A DNA stretch of 37,284 nucleotides from Planctomycetaceae bacterium (GCA_002726245.1 PBSM01000125.1:1-37284), one strand, 5' to 3'; counted from the stretch's first letter, positions 8,310 to 17,791 are shown. Translations and numbers: made by a program. Notes: generated by a model not told the origin, from the letters alone.

Positions 8310-9368
8310 CTACCGCGTTTCGCCCGCCGCTAGCAACGCCTTCAGCTTTTTTTCGAGCGGCTCCTGCCCTTCCTCGATCGAGAGACCAATCTGTACCGCC
8401 CAGAGCGGAATCGCTGCGACTTCCGAAACAAGGATCTTGACGAGATCCTTGTGCGTGCACACAAGCGACTTCGCGTTACATGCCAGCTCCGCTAGCGAGG
8501 TAATATCGGCCTCCGTGTAAGAGTGGTGATCAGGGAAATCGCGGAAGGCGACAACTTCCAGACCGCATGCTTCGAGCGTATGTCGAAAGCCTGCCGGATT
8601 GCCAATTCCACAGAAAGCCGCGATAGGTCTGCCGCATAGCGAGTCGATCGTAGCGATGTTTCCTTGGCTATCCAAGAATTGATGCGGTTGGTGGGTCAGC
8701 TCAATCCAAATAGCATTCGGAGCGTGGCGCATCGCCACTTCACGGATCTCCGCTCGCCACCTTTCATCGACCGCATCCGCGCGGCTCAACGCAACAACAT
8801 CTGCTCGTGCCAACGAACTAACTGGCTCGCGAAGCAATCCGCGTGGCAACAGAGAGTCGTAGCCGAACGGCTCCAGCGCATCGAGCAACACGATATCCAA
8901 GTCTCGATGGATGCGCCGATGTTGGAAACCATCGTCCAACAGGAGCAGCTCAGTCTCAAACTCTTCAACCGCTGTCCGCGCGGCGGCGACTCGATCGGGA
9001 TTCTGCAAGTGTGGAACATCGGGCAGTTTCTGTTCGAGTTCTAGCGCTTCGTCGTTACGAGCTCCCGCTTCAGCTCCATACCCGCGACTGATCAGGCAGA
9101 CTCGAACATCTCGCTCTCGAAACCACTTGGCCAGCCATTCGACCATCGGCGTCTTGCCAGTTCCGCCGACGGTCAGATTGCCGACGCTAATCACCGGCAC
9201 ATCAACCCGATGAATCTGGCGGTGGCTGGTATCGAAAGCACGATTCCGCCATTGGACGGCTATCCCGTACGGCAACGAAGCGGCACCGAAGCCCGCGCGA
9301 AGCAGCATCGCAAACGGATCGTTGCGCTCTCCACTGACGATCCTTCGGAATTCGGTCGCGTTCCACAC
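8310..9368 (-). CDS. lpxK: Tetraacyldisaccharide 4'-kinase (lipid A biosynthesis)
   Basis: LpxK phosphorylates the 4' position of the tetraacyl disaccharide-1-phosphate to form lipid IVA at the inner membrane. The P-loop GNLTVGGTGKTPMV is plain, followed by DVRVCLISRGYGAE, LLLDDGFQHRRIHRDLDIVLLD (split here as family blocks) and the C-terminal CGIGNPAGFRHTLE and DFPDHHSYTEADI segments. The frame is open to 9707, into the divergent sulfatase gene, so I prefer the GTG at 9368. It has AAGGA seven bases upstream and gives 352 residues, near the family norm. A TTG about 10 codons earlier is an alternative. Its presence shows that this organism makes lipid A. Confidence 0.93.
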   Translation of the reverse strand: MWNATEFRRIVSGERNDPFAMLLRAGFGAASLPYGIAVQWRNRAFDTSHRQIHRVDVPVISVGNLTVGGTGKTPMVEWLAKWFRERDVRVCLISRGYGAEAGARNDEALELEQKLPDVPHLQNPDRVAAARTAVEEFETELLLLDDGFQHRRIHRDLDIVLLDALEPFGYDSLLPRGLLREPVSSLARADVVALSRADAVDERWRAEIREVAMRHAPNAIWIELTHQPHQFLDSQGNIATIDSLCGRPIAAFCGIGNPAGFRHTLEACGLEVVAFRDFPDHHSYTEADITSLAELACNAKSLVCTHKDLVKILVSEVAAIPLWAVQIGLSIEEGQEPLEKKLKALLAAGETR

Positions 9369-9557
9369 GCGTGGATCCTTCGCGGGAGGCAGGGCCTCCA
9401 AGTCATTGCGCTGTTGGCAGTTAAGTGGACATCGCAAGCTAACAAACGCCTTACCAAGCGTCAACGACAGCGGACTCGCCGCCGACCGCTTACAATGTGA
9501 CGCTGCTCGACTCACACGTACCAAGAACCCACTGTCAGAAACAGGAAAGACGAACCG

Positions 9558-11051
9558 ATGCAATTCTCCCTTGTCATGACAACTTTGCTTTTCTCGCTCG
9601 CGATTGCTGAATATGCCAAAGCCGATGCACTTGCGAAGTCTCGCCCGAACATCATCCTGATGATGACCGACGATCAAGGTTACGGCCCGGTCGGTCGTCA
9701 CGGGCATCCGTGGATCAAGACGCCGAGTCTCGACAGTCTATACGACACAAGCACGCGGTTCACGCGGTTCCTGGTCAGCCCGACTTGCTCGCCGACGAGA
9801 TCGGCTTTGATGACCGGCCGCCATCCGATGCGCAACGGCGTCACCCATACGATTCTGGAACGCGAACGTATGACGCTCAACGCCACGACGCTGCCGCAAG
9901 TTCTGAAGGAAGCGGGCTACGCGACAGGTATCTTCGGCAAGTGGCATCTTGGCGACGAAGAGCCTTACCAACCGCACAAACGCGGCTTCGACGAGGCCTT
10001 CATTCACGGAGCGGGCGGTATCGGTCAGGCGTACGACTGCAGTTGTGCCGACGCGCCGGGAAACAAGTATTTCAACCCGACGATTCGCCACAACAGTTCG
10101 TTCGTGCAGACGAAGGGTTATTGCACGGACCTCTTCTTCACCGCAGCGCTTGGCTGGATCAAAGAGGTGAAAGATGCAAAGCAGCCGTTCTTCACTTACA
10201 TCGTGACCAACGCACCACATGGCCCGTTCATTGCTCCTCCGAAGAACACGAAGCGGTTCACTGACATCGGCTTCGGAGAACGAGAAGCCGGGTTCTACGG
10301 GATGATCGAGAATATCGACGAGAACGTCGGACGGCTGTTGGGCAAGCTGGAGGAGTGGAAGCTTTACGACAACACGCTGATCATCTTCATGTCAGACAAT
10401 GGCATGACCGGCGGCGGATCGGGTCGTATGGGCAAGCGGATCGGCAAGCTTGCTGACGGCACGGAGCTGTTTCTGTACAACGCCAAGATGAAAGGGTTGA
10501 AGGGGAGTGCTGATGAAGGCGGTGTCCGTGTTCCGTTCTTCGTACGTTGGGACGAACGGATCAAGCCCGCACGCGACGTCGATCGTATCGCCGCTCATAT
10601 CGACATCTTCCCGACGCTGGCTGCCCTCGCCAACGCAAAGCTACCGGCGGGACAGGTCGAAGGGCGTAACTTGCTGCCGCTGATTGATGATCCCAAAGCT
10701 GCTTGGGAGGATCGCTATCTCTACACCCACAAAGGGCGGTGGAAAACAGGAGAAGATCCCAACAAGTCTCAATGGCGGAACTTCGCGGTTCGGAACCAGA
10801 GATTCCGATTGGTCGGCGAGAATGCTCTGTACGACATGCAGAAGGATCCGTCTCAGACGACGAACGTAATCGAACAGCATCCAGACATCGTCAAGCAAAT
10901 GCGAGCCGCTTACGACGAGTGGTGGAAGGGAACTCGTCCGCTGATGGTAAACGAGGATGCTCCGATGTCGCCAACGCGTCCCTTCCATGAGTTGCATCGT
11001 AAGCAGATGGCCGCTGGCGGCATCCCAGACTGGAGGCCTCCGACGCTGTGA
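9558..11051 (+). CDS. Secreted sulfatase (arylsulfatase-like, S1 family)
   Basis: This 497-residue protein begins with a signal peptide (about residues 1-23, ending near KADA). The formylglycine motif C-S-P-T-R is at residues 77-81 within SPTCSPTRSALMTGR. Metal-binding aspartates lie in MMTDDQGYG (residues 36-43) and a later FMSDNGMTGGG. The family hydrolyses sulfate esters in the periplasm or outside the cell, often on algal polysaccharides. It needs conversion of Cys77 to formylglycine by an FGE enzyme. It is divergent from lpxK across a 190-base gap in which I see no other gene. The sulfated substrate cannot be told from sequence. Confidence 0.93.
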   Translation: MQFSLVMTTLLFSLAIAEYAKADALAKSRPNIILMMTDDQGYGPVGRHGHPWIKTPSLDSLYDTSTRFTRFLVSPTCSPTRSALMTGRHPMRNGVTHTILERERMTLNATTLPQVLKEAGYATGIFGKWHLGDEEPYQPHKRGFDEAFIHGAGGIGQAYDCSCADAPGNKYFNPTIRHNSSFVQTKGYCTDLFFTAALGWIKEVKDAKQPFFTYIVTNAPHGPFIAPPKNTKRFTDIGFGEREAGFYGMIENIDENVGRLLGKLEEWKLYDNTLIIFMSDNGMTGGGSGRMGKRIGKLADGTELFLYNAKMKGLKGSADEGGVRVPFFVRWDERIKPARDVDRIAAHIDIFPTLAALANAKLPAGQVEGRNLLPLIDDPKAAWEDRYLYTHKGRWKTGEDPNKSQWRNFAVRNQRFRLVGENALYDMQKDPSQTTNVIEQHPDIVKQMRAAYDEWWKGTRPLMVNEDAPMSPTRPFHELHRKQMAAGGIPDWRPPTL

Positions 11052-11059
11052 TCGCCGCT

Positions 11060-11129
11060 GGAGTCCCGCCTTTAGGCGGCTTGGCGCACGCTCCTGGCTT
11101 CCGAAAGAGCCGGCTAAAGCCGGGACTCC
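11060..11129. repeat. Inverted repeat, copy 2 of the family seen at 2187
   Basis: The left arm GGAGTCCCGCCTTTAGGCGG (11060-11079) and right arm CCGGCTAAAGCCGGGACTCC (11110-11129) repeat the arms found at 2187-2229, here with a 30-base spacer. It starts eight bases after the sulfatase stop codon. Identity of arms but not spacers between the two copies argues for a dispersed palindromic element rather than a gene-specific terminator. No T-run follows. The remaining intergenic DNA to 11275 shows nothing further. Confidence 0.85.
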
Positions 11130-11275
11130 AACAGGACTTACGCTCCCTTGTCAGAGCCATCCGAACGTGTTACAGAAGTGGGTTCTGGATGTGTTAACGC
11201 AGGCAATCTGGAGTCGGCATCGCGATGGATTGCGGTGGCTCGCAACCATCGAAATGACCGGAGAATTCGAAGAAG

Positions 11276-12517
11276 ATGATCGAAAACATCGTTCAAAGTG
11301 ACAACGTTGGCAAGATTCTTGACCGAGCGTTGGATGCAGGCGAAGGCCTGTTGAGGCTATCGCCCACCTGGGTGCCTCGGAGCTTCCTACATCCCGGCAA
11401 GCGGATCAAGCTACATCCTGATCACTACTACTCTTACGGAGCCGAACGCGGCGGCATCGACGAACGGTGGTTTTCGAGCACGACCGACGCAGCGAATGAG
11501 GGGCGCGTCTGGCACGAAGGTCAAAGCTTCGCCTTGTTCGAAGGTGAACACTTCATGTTGAAGGATGCCGTCTCCGAAGCCGGCGCGCGGCTGATCGGGC
11601 AGGCGATGTACGACAAGTACGAGCGTTGGCCTGTCTATTCGAAGTTCTTCGACAATATGGGTCCCATCCCACATCACATGCATCAGACTTTTGAAGATGC
11701 GAAGCTCGTGGCTCAGGAAGGAAAGCCGGAGAGCTACTACTTCGCGCCTCAATACAACAACTGCGACAACAACTTTCCTTACACTTTTATGGGCTTGGAA
11801 CCCGGCACCACGAAAGATCTAGTACGGAAGTGCCTGGAAGATTGGAGTAAGGGAGATAACGGGATTCTCGATCTGTCGAAGTCATACCGCTTGAAGCGAG
11901 GAACCGGTTGGTTGATCCCGCCAGGCGTGCTGCATGCACCCGGTTCGCTGTGTACTTACGAGCCTCAATGGGGCAGCGACGTCTTCGGTATGTATCAATC
12001 GTTGGTCGAAGGTCGTGAGGTCCCGTGGTCGCTGCTCGTCAAAGACATGCCAGAAGAGAAGCATCAAGATCTCGACTTCATCGTCGGCGAGCTGGACTGG
12101 GAGAAAAACGTCGATCCTAACTTCAAAGACAACAACTATCTGGAACCGATCACCGCCGCGGAAGGTGATGGCTGGCGGGATGATTGGATTGTCTACGGCC
12201 GCGTCGATGGCGATCAGTTGTTTACAGCTCGCCGCTTAACCTTGCAGCCAGGCGCGAAGTACATGCTGAAAGATCCGGGAGCAAGCGGCTGGATCACGGT
12301 CCAAGGCAAAGGCCAGATGGGCAAGCTCGCACTGCAAACTCCTGCGATGATTTGCTTCGGTGCCGAGACCGAAGACGAAGTCTTCATCAGCCACGAAGCC
12401 GCAACGGCCGGCATCGAAATCGAAAACACTGGCAGCGAGCCGCTAGAAGGTCTGCGATACCTCGGGCCGGATACTTTCGACAGCGTGCCAAACGTCGGTG
12501 ATTACAAGAAGATCTAG
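11276..12517 (+). CDS. Cupin protein, phosphomannose-isomerase-like
   Basis: This 413-residue cytoplasmic protein has two cupin-like modules. The first contains the probable metal site around PHHMHQTFEDA (residues 132-142), and a second candidate ligand is His220 in IPPGVLHAPGS. This arrangement resembles type I mannose-6-phosphate isomerases and related sugar isomerases, but it is not a close match to ManA. The gene begins a tight plus-strand row with a Uma2 gene, a xylose-isomerase-like TIM barrel and a Gfo/Idh/MocA dehydrogenase, which supports a role in sugar or polyol conversion. GGAG about 15 bases before the ATG may be the ribosome site. Confidence 0.65.
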   Translation: MIENIVQSDNVGKILDRALDAGEGLLRLSPTWVPRSFLHPGKRIKLHPDHYYSYGAERGGIDERWFSSTTDAANEGRVWHEGQSFALFEGEHFMLKDAVSEAGARLIGQAMYDKYERWPVYSKFFDNMGPIPHHMHQTFEDAKLVAQEGKPESYYFAPQYNNCDNNFPYTFMGLEPGTTKDLVRKCLEDWSKGDNGILDLSKSYRLKRGTGWLIPPGVLHAPGSLCTYEPQWGSDVFGMYQSLVEGREVPWSLLVKDMPEEKHQDLDFIVGELDWEKNVDPNFKDNNYLEPITAAEGDGWRDDWIVYGRVDGDQLFTARRLTLQPGAKYMLKDPGASGWITVQGKGQMGKLALQTPAMICFGAETEDEVFISHEAATAGIEIENTGSEPLEGLRYLGPDTFDSVPNVGDYKKI

Positions 12518-12520
12518 CCC

Positions 12521-13195
12521 GTGATTGTTGCCGCACCATTACAGAAGTCGCTCCAGCCGTTGCAGCGGTTCGTTTTTGACGGACTGACTTGGGCAACGTA
12601 CGAGACGTTGCTCGACTCGCTCGGCGAGAATCACTTGCGGCACACCTATTTGGAAGGGAGTTTGGAAGTTGTGACTCCTTCGTACGATCATGAATGGTCC
12701 AAGACGTTGCTAGGTGACTTCGTCGCCACGCTTTGCCGCGTCTCGCGCATACCGCGAAAGAATGCAGGCTCGACGACGATGAAGGACGAGGATTGGGATC
12801 GTGGGTTGGAGCCCGATGAGTGTTTCTTTATCGGCGACGAATCGGTAGCGGCGATGCGAGGTAAGACGCAGTTCGACGTGAGCCGCGATCCACCCCCTGA
12901 CTTGGTCGTCGAAATCGACGTGACGGCGAGTTCAGATCATCGGATCGAGATGTACCGCCTGAAGGGCGTTCGCGAAGTGTGGCGATCGAAGAACGACACG
13001 ATTGTCTTCCTAGGTCTATCAAAGAACGGGCATTACCGGCAGATCAAGAAGAGCCGCCACTTTCCGTTGCTTACGTCGCAAGAGTTAACGCGATTCGTCG
13101 CGATGCGGCATGAGCTAGGCGACGACACGGAAGTAGAACTGCAGTTTGAAGAATGGGTTCGAGAGCAGATTAAACCAAGGAAACGACGAATATGA
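12521..13195 (+). CDS. Uma2 family protein (PD-(D/E)XK nuclease fold)
   Basis: This 224-residue protein starts with GTG three bases after the stop of the cupin gene and ends overlapping the ATG of the next gene by four bases. Family signs are [16 protein letters not shown], the acidic [29 protein letters not shown] and GVREVWRS. These correspond to the active-site acidic residues and downstream strands of Uma2/DUF820, predicted restriction-like endonucleases that are very abundant in planctomycetes and cyanobacteria. Its biological role is unknown. It is intact, in contrast to the broken Uma2 gene at 15884-16686, which belongs to a different subgroup. Confidence 0.85.
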   Translation: MIVAAPLQKSLQPLQRFVFDGLTWATYETLLDSLGENHLRHTYLEGSLEVVTPSYDHEWSKTLLGDFVATLCRVSRIPRKNAGSTTMKDEDWDRGLEPDECFFIGDESVAAMRGKTQFDVSRDPPPDLVVEIDVTASSDHRIEMYRLKGVREVWRSKNDTIVFLGLSKNGHYRQIKKSRHFPLLTSQELTRFVAMRHELGDDTEVELQFEEWVREQIKPRKRRI

Positions 13196-14223
13196 GCAAC
13201 GCATCTCCGAAACTCCACAACGGCATGTGGCCCGGCTTGGTTGGCAAAGGCGACGAAGAAGGCCAAGAGCCGCCGATCAGCTTGGAGCATATGCTTGATC
13301 TAACGGTGGCTGCGGAAGTGAACGGCACGAAGTTCGACGGCATCGACTACTTCCTCTTCTTGCCGCACACGAATCCTGAAGCCAGCGACGATGAACTGAA
13401 GGGCATCGCCGATATGATCGTGAGCAAGGGCTTCGACATCGGTTCGTTGGTAGCACCCGTTTGGCCCGGCACGGTCGGCGATTCGGCGATGGGCGATGAA
13501 GCAGCACAAGAGAAGTTTCTTACGGCCGTAAAGATGGCTTGCCGGATTGCTGGAATCTTCAACGAGCATGGCGCTCGGAAGTACGGCGTGATTCGAATCG
13601 ACTCTGCCGAATTCGGTGTTGCAAAGTGGCGAGAGGATACCAAGGCAAACACCACCAAGATCGCGAACACATTCCGCGAAGCTGCCAAGATCGCCGCGGA
13701 TCAAGGCGAGCGACTGGCAGCCGAAGGAGAGATCTGTTGGGCTGGCATGCATAGTTGGAAAGACATGCTCGACCTGCTTGAAGAGGTTGGCATGCCGGAA
13801 ACGCTTGGCTTCCAAGCCGACATGGCGCACACGTATCTCTACCTGATGGGCTACAACGCGCCGGAGCATGCGATCTTGCAGGAAGGTTACAGCGCAGAAG
13901 AGTTCTACGCCGCCTATGAGCAAATGGTCGATAAGCTGCGACCATGGACGATCGACTTCCACATCGCTCAGAACGACGGCCAAGTGCATGGAGCCGGCTC
14001 GCACGACAAAACAGGAAAGCACTGCCCAGCGGATGATCCGAACGGCAAGTTGGATATCGTCAAGTGTGCGGGCTACTGGCTGAAAGATGCACCGGCGCGA
14101 GGCATCAAGCACATTTGTTGGGATGGCTGTATGTTCCCCAATGCGATGCTGGAAGATCCCAAGACGTGGAACACGATTCTCGACGCGATGATCAAGGTTC
14201 GCGACGCGCACGGCTGGAACTAG
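13192..14223 (+). CDS. Sugar phosphate isomerase/epimerase-like TIM barrel
   Basis: This 343-residue protein belongs to the xylose-isomerase-like/AP-endonuclease-2 superfamily. It has the expected sequence of acidic and histidine segments: [46 protein letters not shown] and [12 protein letters not shown], ending with [10 protein letters not shown]. These supply candidate metal ligands (Glu, Asp, His) on barrel strands. The ATG overlaps the stop of the Uma2 gene, and a Gfo/Idh/MocA oxidoreductase lies downstream; such pairs are common in inositol and unusual-sugar catabolism. The substrate is unknown. No signal peptide is present. Confidence 0.8.
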   Translation: MSNASPKLHNGMWPGLVGKGDEEGQEPPISLEHMLDLTVAAEVNGTKFDGIDYFLFLPHTNPEASDDELKGIADMIVSKGFDIGSLVAPVWPGTVGDSAMGDEAAQEKFLTAVKMACRIAGIFNEHGARKYGVIRIDSAEFGVAKWREDTKANTTKIANTFREAAKIAADQGERLAAEGEICWAGMHSWKDMLDLLEEVGMPETLGFQADMAHTYLYLMGYNAPEHAILQEGYSAEEFYAAYEQMVDKLRPWTIDFHIAQNDGQVHGAGSHDKTGKHCPADDPNGKLDIVKCAGYWLKDAPARGIKHICWDGCMFPNAMLEDPKTWNTILDAMIKVRDAHGWN

Positions 14224-14234
14224 GAGAAGACGTC

Positions 14235-14632
14235 ATGGGCCGGATCATCACATCGGTCACTATCGCGAATGCTTTCGACAAGGAGAAGTCCTTTCGTTGT
14301 GACGCGTTTGTTGATGCCGGTGCTGCGCTGATGACTCTGCCAATCGCGTGGAAAGATCGCCTTGGGGATCTCGAACTTGTCAAAGAGGTCGAAGCTCAAC
14401 TTGCCAACCAAGAACTCGTGCAAGCTGAAATTCGCGGCCCGGTGCAGATCGAAATCGAAGGATTTCGCCCATCTATACCGAGGTAATGTATTTGGAAATG
14501 CAATCCAACGATGGCTAGTATGACCCGCTCGTTGGTTACTTAGTCTTGGAGCAATCGCAAGTGGCGGTCGATTTGGTACGTCACAAGCTGCTGCCTGCGG
14601 GGGCGGTGGACCTGAAATCGCTCCACACATAA
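14235..14632 (+). pseudogene. Broken clan AA (retropepsin-like) aspartic protease gene
   Basis: Translation starts MGRIITSVTIANAFD and carries the protease core FVDAGAALMTLPIAWKDRLG, where the family has D-T/S-G-A and here D-A-G-A. The frame ends after EGFRPSIPR at 14486. Shifting frame at about 14470-14478 restores family-like sequence: EVMYLEMQSNDG, a TAG stop, then YDPLVGYLVLEQSQVAVDLV and LLPAGAVDLKSL, ending at TAA 14630-14632. The whole span is 398 bases, one short of 133 codons, so a single-base deletion plus one stop codon explain it. A Ser/Thr to Ala change in the catalytic triplet suggests loss of activity too. It lies between two sugar-metabolism genes. Confidence 0.8.
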
Positions 14633-14656
14633 TTCAACAGAAGCAAAGGTAACGGA

Positions 14657-15793
14657 ATGACAAAACCCTTGAACATAGGCATGATCGGCTACGGCTTCAT
14701 GGGTCGAGCCCACTCGAACGCATACAACCGGGTGAGCGACTTTTTTGACACGGAATACACGCCCGTACTGAAGGCAGCTTGTGCCCGAAACGCCGAGAAC
14801 GTCCAAGCCTTTGCGGACAACTGGGGTTACGAGTCGATCGAGACGGATTGGCGGAAACTGATCGCGCGCGATGACATCGATGCGATTGATATCTGTGTGC
14901 CGAACAACCTGCACAAGGAGATGGCCATCGCGTGTGCCGAAGCTGGCAAGATAATCTTGTGCGAGAAGCCGCTCGCCATGAACAGCGAAGAAGGCGAAGA
15001 GATGTGCCAGGCCGTCGAAAAGGCCGGCGTCGCCAACATCGTTTGGTACAACTACCGACGAATCCCCGCCGTGACACTAGCCAAACAACTGATCGAGGAA
15101 GGTAAGCTGGGACGGATCTTCCACTATCGAGCCAACTTCCTCCAAGACTGGACAATCTCGGATGATCTCCCGCAGGGCGGTGCGGCGCTGTGGCGTCTCG
15201 ATGCGGCAGCGGCCGGCTCCGGAGTGACGGGCGACTTGCTGGCTCACTGTATCGACACGGCGATTTGGCTCAATGGTGGCGTCAGCAATGTTAGCGCGAT
15301 GACCGAGACGTTCATCAAGGAACGCAAGCACAACTTGACCGGCAAAGTCGAACCGGTCACGATCGACGATGCGTGTGCCTTCCTTTGTCACTTCAGTAAT
15401 GGCTCGCTGGGGCTTTTCGAATCGACTCGATACGCTCGCGGTCACAAGGCTCTCTACACGTTGGAGATCAACGGCGAACATGGCTCGCTCAAGTGGGATC
15501 TGCATGACCTGCATCGACTTGACTACTTCGATCACCGCGACGAAGGGAGAGTGCGAGGCTGGCGATCGATTCACGTGACCGATGGCGACCATCCTTACAT
15601 GGACAAGTGGTGGGTTCCCGGCTTGCAGATCGGTTACGAACACAGTTTCGTTCATCAGGTCGCGGACTTCCTGGAAAGCCTCTCGACTGGCAAGCCGGCT
15701 GGTCCGACGTTCCGCGATGCCTTGGAAACGCAGAGGATTTGCGACGCCGTATTGGCCAGCGCCGAGTCTGGCCAGTGGACCGATGTCGGTTGA
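14657..15793 (+). CDS. Gfo/Idh/MocA family NAD(P)-dependent oxidoreductase
   Basis: This 378-residue protein has the N-terminal Rossmann motif [17 protein letters not shown], with GxGxxG replaced by the family's GYGFMG. It also has the nicotinamide-side [10 protein letters not shown] and the catalytic-loop CEKPLAMN with the conserved lysine near residue 102. The C-terminal alpha/beta domain includes [14 protein letters not shown], with the usual His/Asp. These enzymes oxidise or reduce sugars, inositols and their phosphates. The pairing with the TIM-barrel isomerase upstream supports a sugar or cyclitol pathway. AAAGG precedes the ATG at a normal distance. Confidence 0.92.
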   Translation: MTKPLNIGMIGYGFMGRAHSNAYNRVSDFFDTEYTPVLKAACARNAENVQAFADNWGYESIETDWRKLIARDDIDAIDICVPNNLHKEMAIACAEAGKIILCEKPLAMNSEEGEEMCQAVEKAGVANIVWYNYRRIPAVTLAKQLIEEGKLGRIFHYRANFLQDWTISDDLPQGGAALWRLDAAAAGSGVTGDLLAHCIDTAIWLNGGVSNVSAMTETFIKERKHNLTGKVEPVTIDDACAFLCHFSNGSLGLFESTRYARGHKALYTLEINGEHGSLKWDLHDLHRLDYFDHRDEGRVRGWRSIHVTDGDHPYMDKWWVPGLQIGYEHSFVHQVADFLESLSTGKPAGPTFRDALETQRICDAVLASAESGQWTDVG

Positions 15794-15883
15794 TCGGTGG
15801 TGGCAGAGTTGTTCCTTGGCCGCGACCTAGGCTTGTCCTACAATGGAAGCTGCTGATCCACATCGCCGAATTTGGAGAATCCC

Positions 15884-16686
15884 ATGGCGTCGGATTCCGC
15901 TCCCGAACGAGCTGTTGATCTGGCTTCGTGCGTTGCCAACGAACACGAACCGCTACCGCCAGAATTGCGGCCGAACATCGATCACATCGTGACGGAGACC
16001 GAGGAAGCGGTGGACAACCTCTATTCCGAAAAACAGCAACGGTTGCTAATCGAACCGCTTTTTAGCTCCTGGCGCGGTGGAGACAAGAGCTTTGTCGCGA
16101 TGGCGAATGTTGGCTTGTTTATCAGATCAGGAAGCCGCCCTTTGTTCCCGACATGATGCTCAGCCGCGGCGTTGAGCTTCCGTCCGATGTGCATAAGAAG
16201 GAGAATCGCTCGTACTTCGTTTGGGAATATGGCAAAGTGCCCGATCTCGTCGTCGAGGTCGTTTCTAATCGTGAGGGTGGCGAGGATACCACGAAGTTTG
16301 AAGCTTACGGCGAAATCGGCATCCCTTATTACATTATTCAAGACCCCTATCATCAACTGAGCGACGAGACGCTTCGCGTTTACAGACGTGAAGGACTCAG
16401 TCGTTATCAACGATTCGACCATTCGGGCATGTTACCGGGAATTGATCTGGGCGTCTGTTTGTGGCAGGGATTGTACGAGGACCTCGACGGTACCTGGCTG
16501 CGGTGGACCGATTCGGCGGGCACGATCATCGAGACTGGAGCGGAGCGTGCAGATCGTGAAAAAGAACATGCCGACCACTCGACTGAGCGAGCTGATTTAC
16601 AACAGGCCCGCGCGGATCAAGCTCAAGCTCGTGCGGACCGACTGGCCGAACAACTGCGACAATTGGGTGCCGATCCCGAAGCCTGA
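15884..16686 (+). pseudogene. Frameshifted Uma2 family gene with Ala/Asp-rich coiled-coil tail
   Basis: The 5' part from ATG 15884 (GGAGA upstream) reads PELRPNIDHIVTE, YSEKQQRLLIEPLFSSW and VAMANVGLFI, then runs out of frame to a TGA at 16156. In the other frame KPPFVPDMMLSRGVELP, RSYFVWEYGKVPDLVVEVV, SNREGGEDTTKFEAYG and PYYIIQDPY continue to 16686. Insertion of one base in the T-run near 16118 joins them (803 bases, one short of 268 codons). The C-terminus is a repetitive ERADREKEHADHSTERAD-type helix typical of this Uma2 subgroup. The catalytic-core residues (VPD, E-V-V-S-N) remain. It could be a true mutation or a read error. Confidence 0.8.
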
Positions 16687-16707
16687 GGGTCGGGTTCTGA
16701 AACGCTG

Positions 16708-16830
16708 ATGAATTACTTCGCTCACGCGTGCCGTTTTCTTGCCGACCCGTACTTCATGGCCGGCACTGCCGTTTCCTTGGCTGAGCGTTGTAAACCGCAA
16801 GTCGGGGGCCGCTCAAAACTTGCCATAAAT
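16708..16830 (+). pseudogene. Truncated copy of the 5' end of the gene at 18553
   Basis: MNYFAHACRFLADPYFMAGT aligns with MNYFTHGRHYLDDPYFVAGT at 18553, and the DNA similarity continues for about 115 bases to SKLA in both. The copy has lost two bases (after GCCGTT) and so leaves the frame, reading LAERCKPQVGG instead of the expected DWLSVVNRKS. Downstream similarity stops and the frame ends at 16896. The divergence at many third positions shows the copy is old. It starts 22 bases after the broken Uma2 gene. It marks a partial duplication flanking about 1.8 kb of accessory DNA. Confidence 0.75.
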
Positions 16831-16941
16831 AAAAGTTCTTCTTTCGTGAGGATTCTCGCGTCTTGGATTCGTGCTTTATGTGAAAGACGCCGGTAGATCG
16901 GTGTTCGTTCTGAGTTTTCTCTTTCACGAAGGACACGAATC

Positions 16942-17313
16942 ATGAAGAAGATCGTCATCGCAACTCTTGTTGCTGTCAGTGGTTTCGTTGGATTGTGTGT
17001 CGTCGCCGGCCGAAATCTGGGCGAGATGACGGGTTACTTCCGGGCTTCGGCCGATACGGTTGTCGAAGCGTTGCCGAGCGAAGTCCATGATCGGAAATTG
17101 GAGCACGACATTCGCCGTGCTCGCCAGGAAGTGATCGATCGCCAGGTGCAATTGAACCTGTCTCGTAGCCACCTCGATCAATTGCAAGCGGACGCAGAAG
17201 AGCTGTCCGCCAGCACCTCGCGACGCGAGCGATTGCTTGCGGACGCTTATCCGGCGTTGAAAATCGCGGCCGAGGCCAACACGGCGACCATTCGGTTCGC
17301 CAGCACGGAGTAG
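16942..17313 (+). CDS. Small membrane-anchored coiled-coil protein, unknown function
   Basis: This 123-residue protein has one N-terminal hydrophobic segment (about residues 4-22, IVIATLVAVSGFVGLCVVAG), either a signal anchor or signal peptide. A charged helical region follows, with heptad-like spacing (HDIRRARQEVIDRQVQLNLS, then HLDQLQADAEELSAS). No enzyme motif is visible. The GAAGGACACGAATC leader before the ATG holds an AAGGA ribosome site. Similar small anchored coiled-coil proteins occur in planctomycetes, often longer, so this one may be shortened at its C-terminus. It sits among broken genes but its own frame is intact. Confidence 0.55.
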   Translation: MKKIVIATLVAVSGFVGLCVVAGRNLGEMTGYFRASADTVVEALPSEVHDRKLEHDIRRARQEVIDRQVQLNLSRSHLDQLQADAEELSASTSRRERLLADAYPALKIAAEANTATIRFASTE

Positions 17314-17324
17314 CAACTGCCTGA

Positions 17325-17381
17325 CTTCCATCGTACCGGCACTTCAACCTCGGGTTTCGTGTCTCCAGTTCCGTCGAGTAA
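17325..17381 (+). pseudogene. Short FGE/SUMF1-type C-terminal fragment (variable-repeat-like)
   Basis: The codons read LPSYRHFNLGFRVSSSVE and then TAA, which is the C-terminus expected of a formylglycine-generating-enzyme/C-type-lectin domain (ending LGFRV). Bases 17337-17368 match 18362-18393 at 28 of 32 positions. Three of the four differences fall on adenines of the longer fragment (AAC to CAC, AAC to TTC). It has no start codon in frame, because a TGA lies just before it. It follows the stop of the small coiled-coil gene by 11 bases. Confidence 0.6.
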
Positions 17382-17424
17382 AGTAAGCAAGTTAGCGGAG
17401 CCGATCGCGTAAGCCCGAGGGAGC

Positions 17425-17791
17425 CTAGGCAGAGGAGTTAGGCCAGTTGTTCAGATAGACAAGCTGGTTTGCAATCTGTTCGCTGGACACTCTGTCAAGC
17501 AGATTCAATAACGCACGTACGTTTCGGCATGGATCGTTTTGCGTACCGACGATGATGCTGCCGTGGTCTTCACCTCGCGCGACGAACTCCGAATGAAGGT
17601 GAGGAAAATCACTTGCGTTATAGGACAAGGATGCTAAAGCCGCGCTCGCTGGCGAATCGGATTTGGTCCGCATCTTCGGTTGCTGTTCGTCCCGCCTCGA
17701 CGGTTGTTAATACATCGCGCCCCCGCAGGCGAAGTGCATGTGCAATCATTCCGTGTACGTCTTCGTCCAGGTACGTCCTGATGGCGCTCAT
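17425..17791 (-). pseudogene. Frameshifted DUF5615 PIN-like toxin gene
   Basis: From ATG 17791 the frame reads MSAIRTYLDEDVHGMIAHAL, RLRGRDVLTTVEAGRTATED and ADQIRFASERGFSILVL, then stops. A one-base shift restores SYNASDFPHLHSEFVARGED, HGSIIVGTQND and LVYLNNWP to the stop at 17425. These match DUF5615/Mut7-C-type PIN-like RNases, with the N-terminal acidic pair (D-E-D), the mid (D/E)ADQ and the late N-x-x-D-F. The span is 367 bases, one more than 122 codons, so a single-base insertion near 17630 explains it. Its start overlaps the stop of the DUF433 gene (ATGA), as in toxin-antitoxin operons. Confidence 0.82.

Noticed and set aside
9369..9707. N-terminal extension of LpxK to 9707
   Set aside because: It would run antisense into the sulfatase gene, and the extra residues do not look like LpxK; the GTG at 9368 has a good ribosome site.
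13300..14211. Long minus-strand open frame of 303 codons
   Set aside because: It is antisense to the intact TIM-barrel isomerase gene and shows no domain of its own.
14470..17640. Programmed ribosomal frameshifting in the retropepsin, Uma2 and toxin genes
   Set aside because: No convincing slippery heptamer with a downstream structure is visible at the junctions, the retropepsin gene also carries a separate stop, and the families are normally single-frame.
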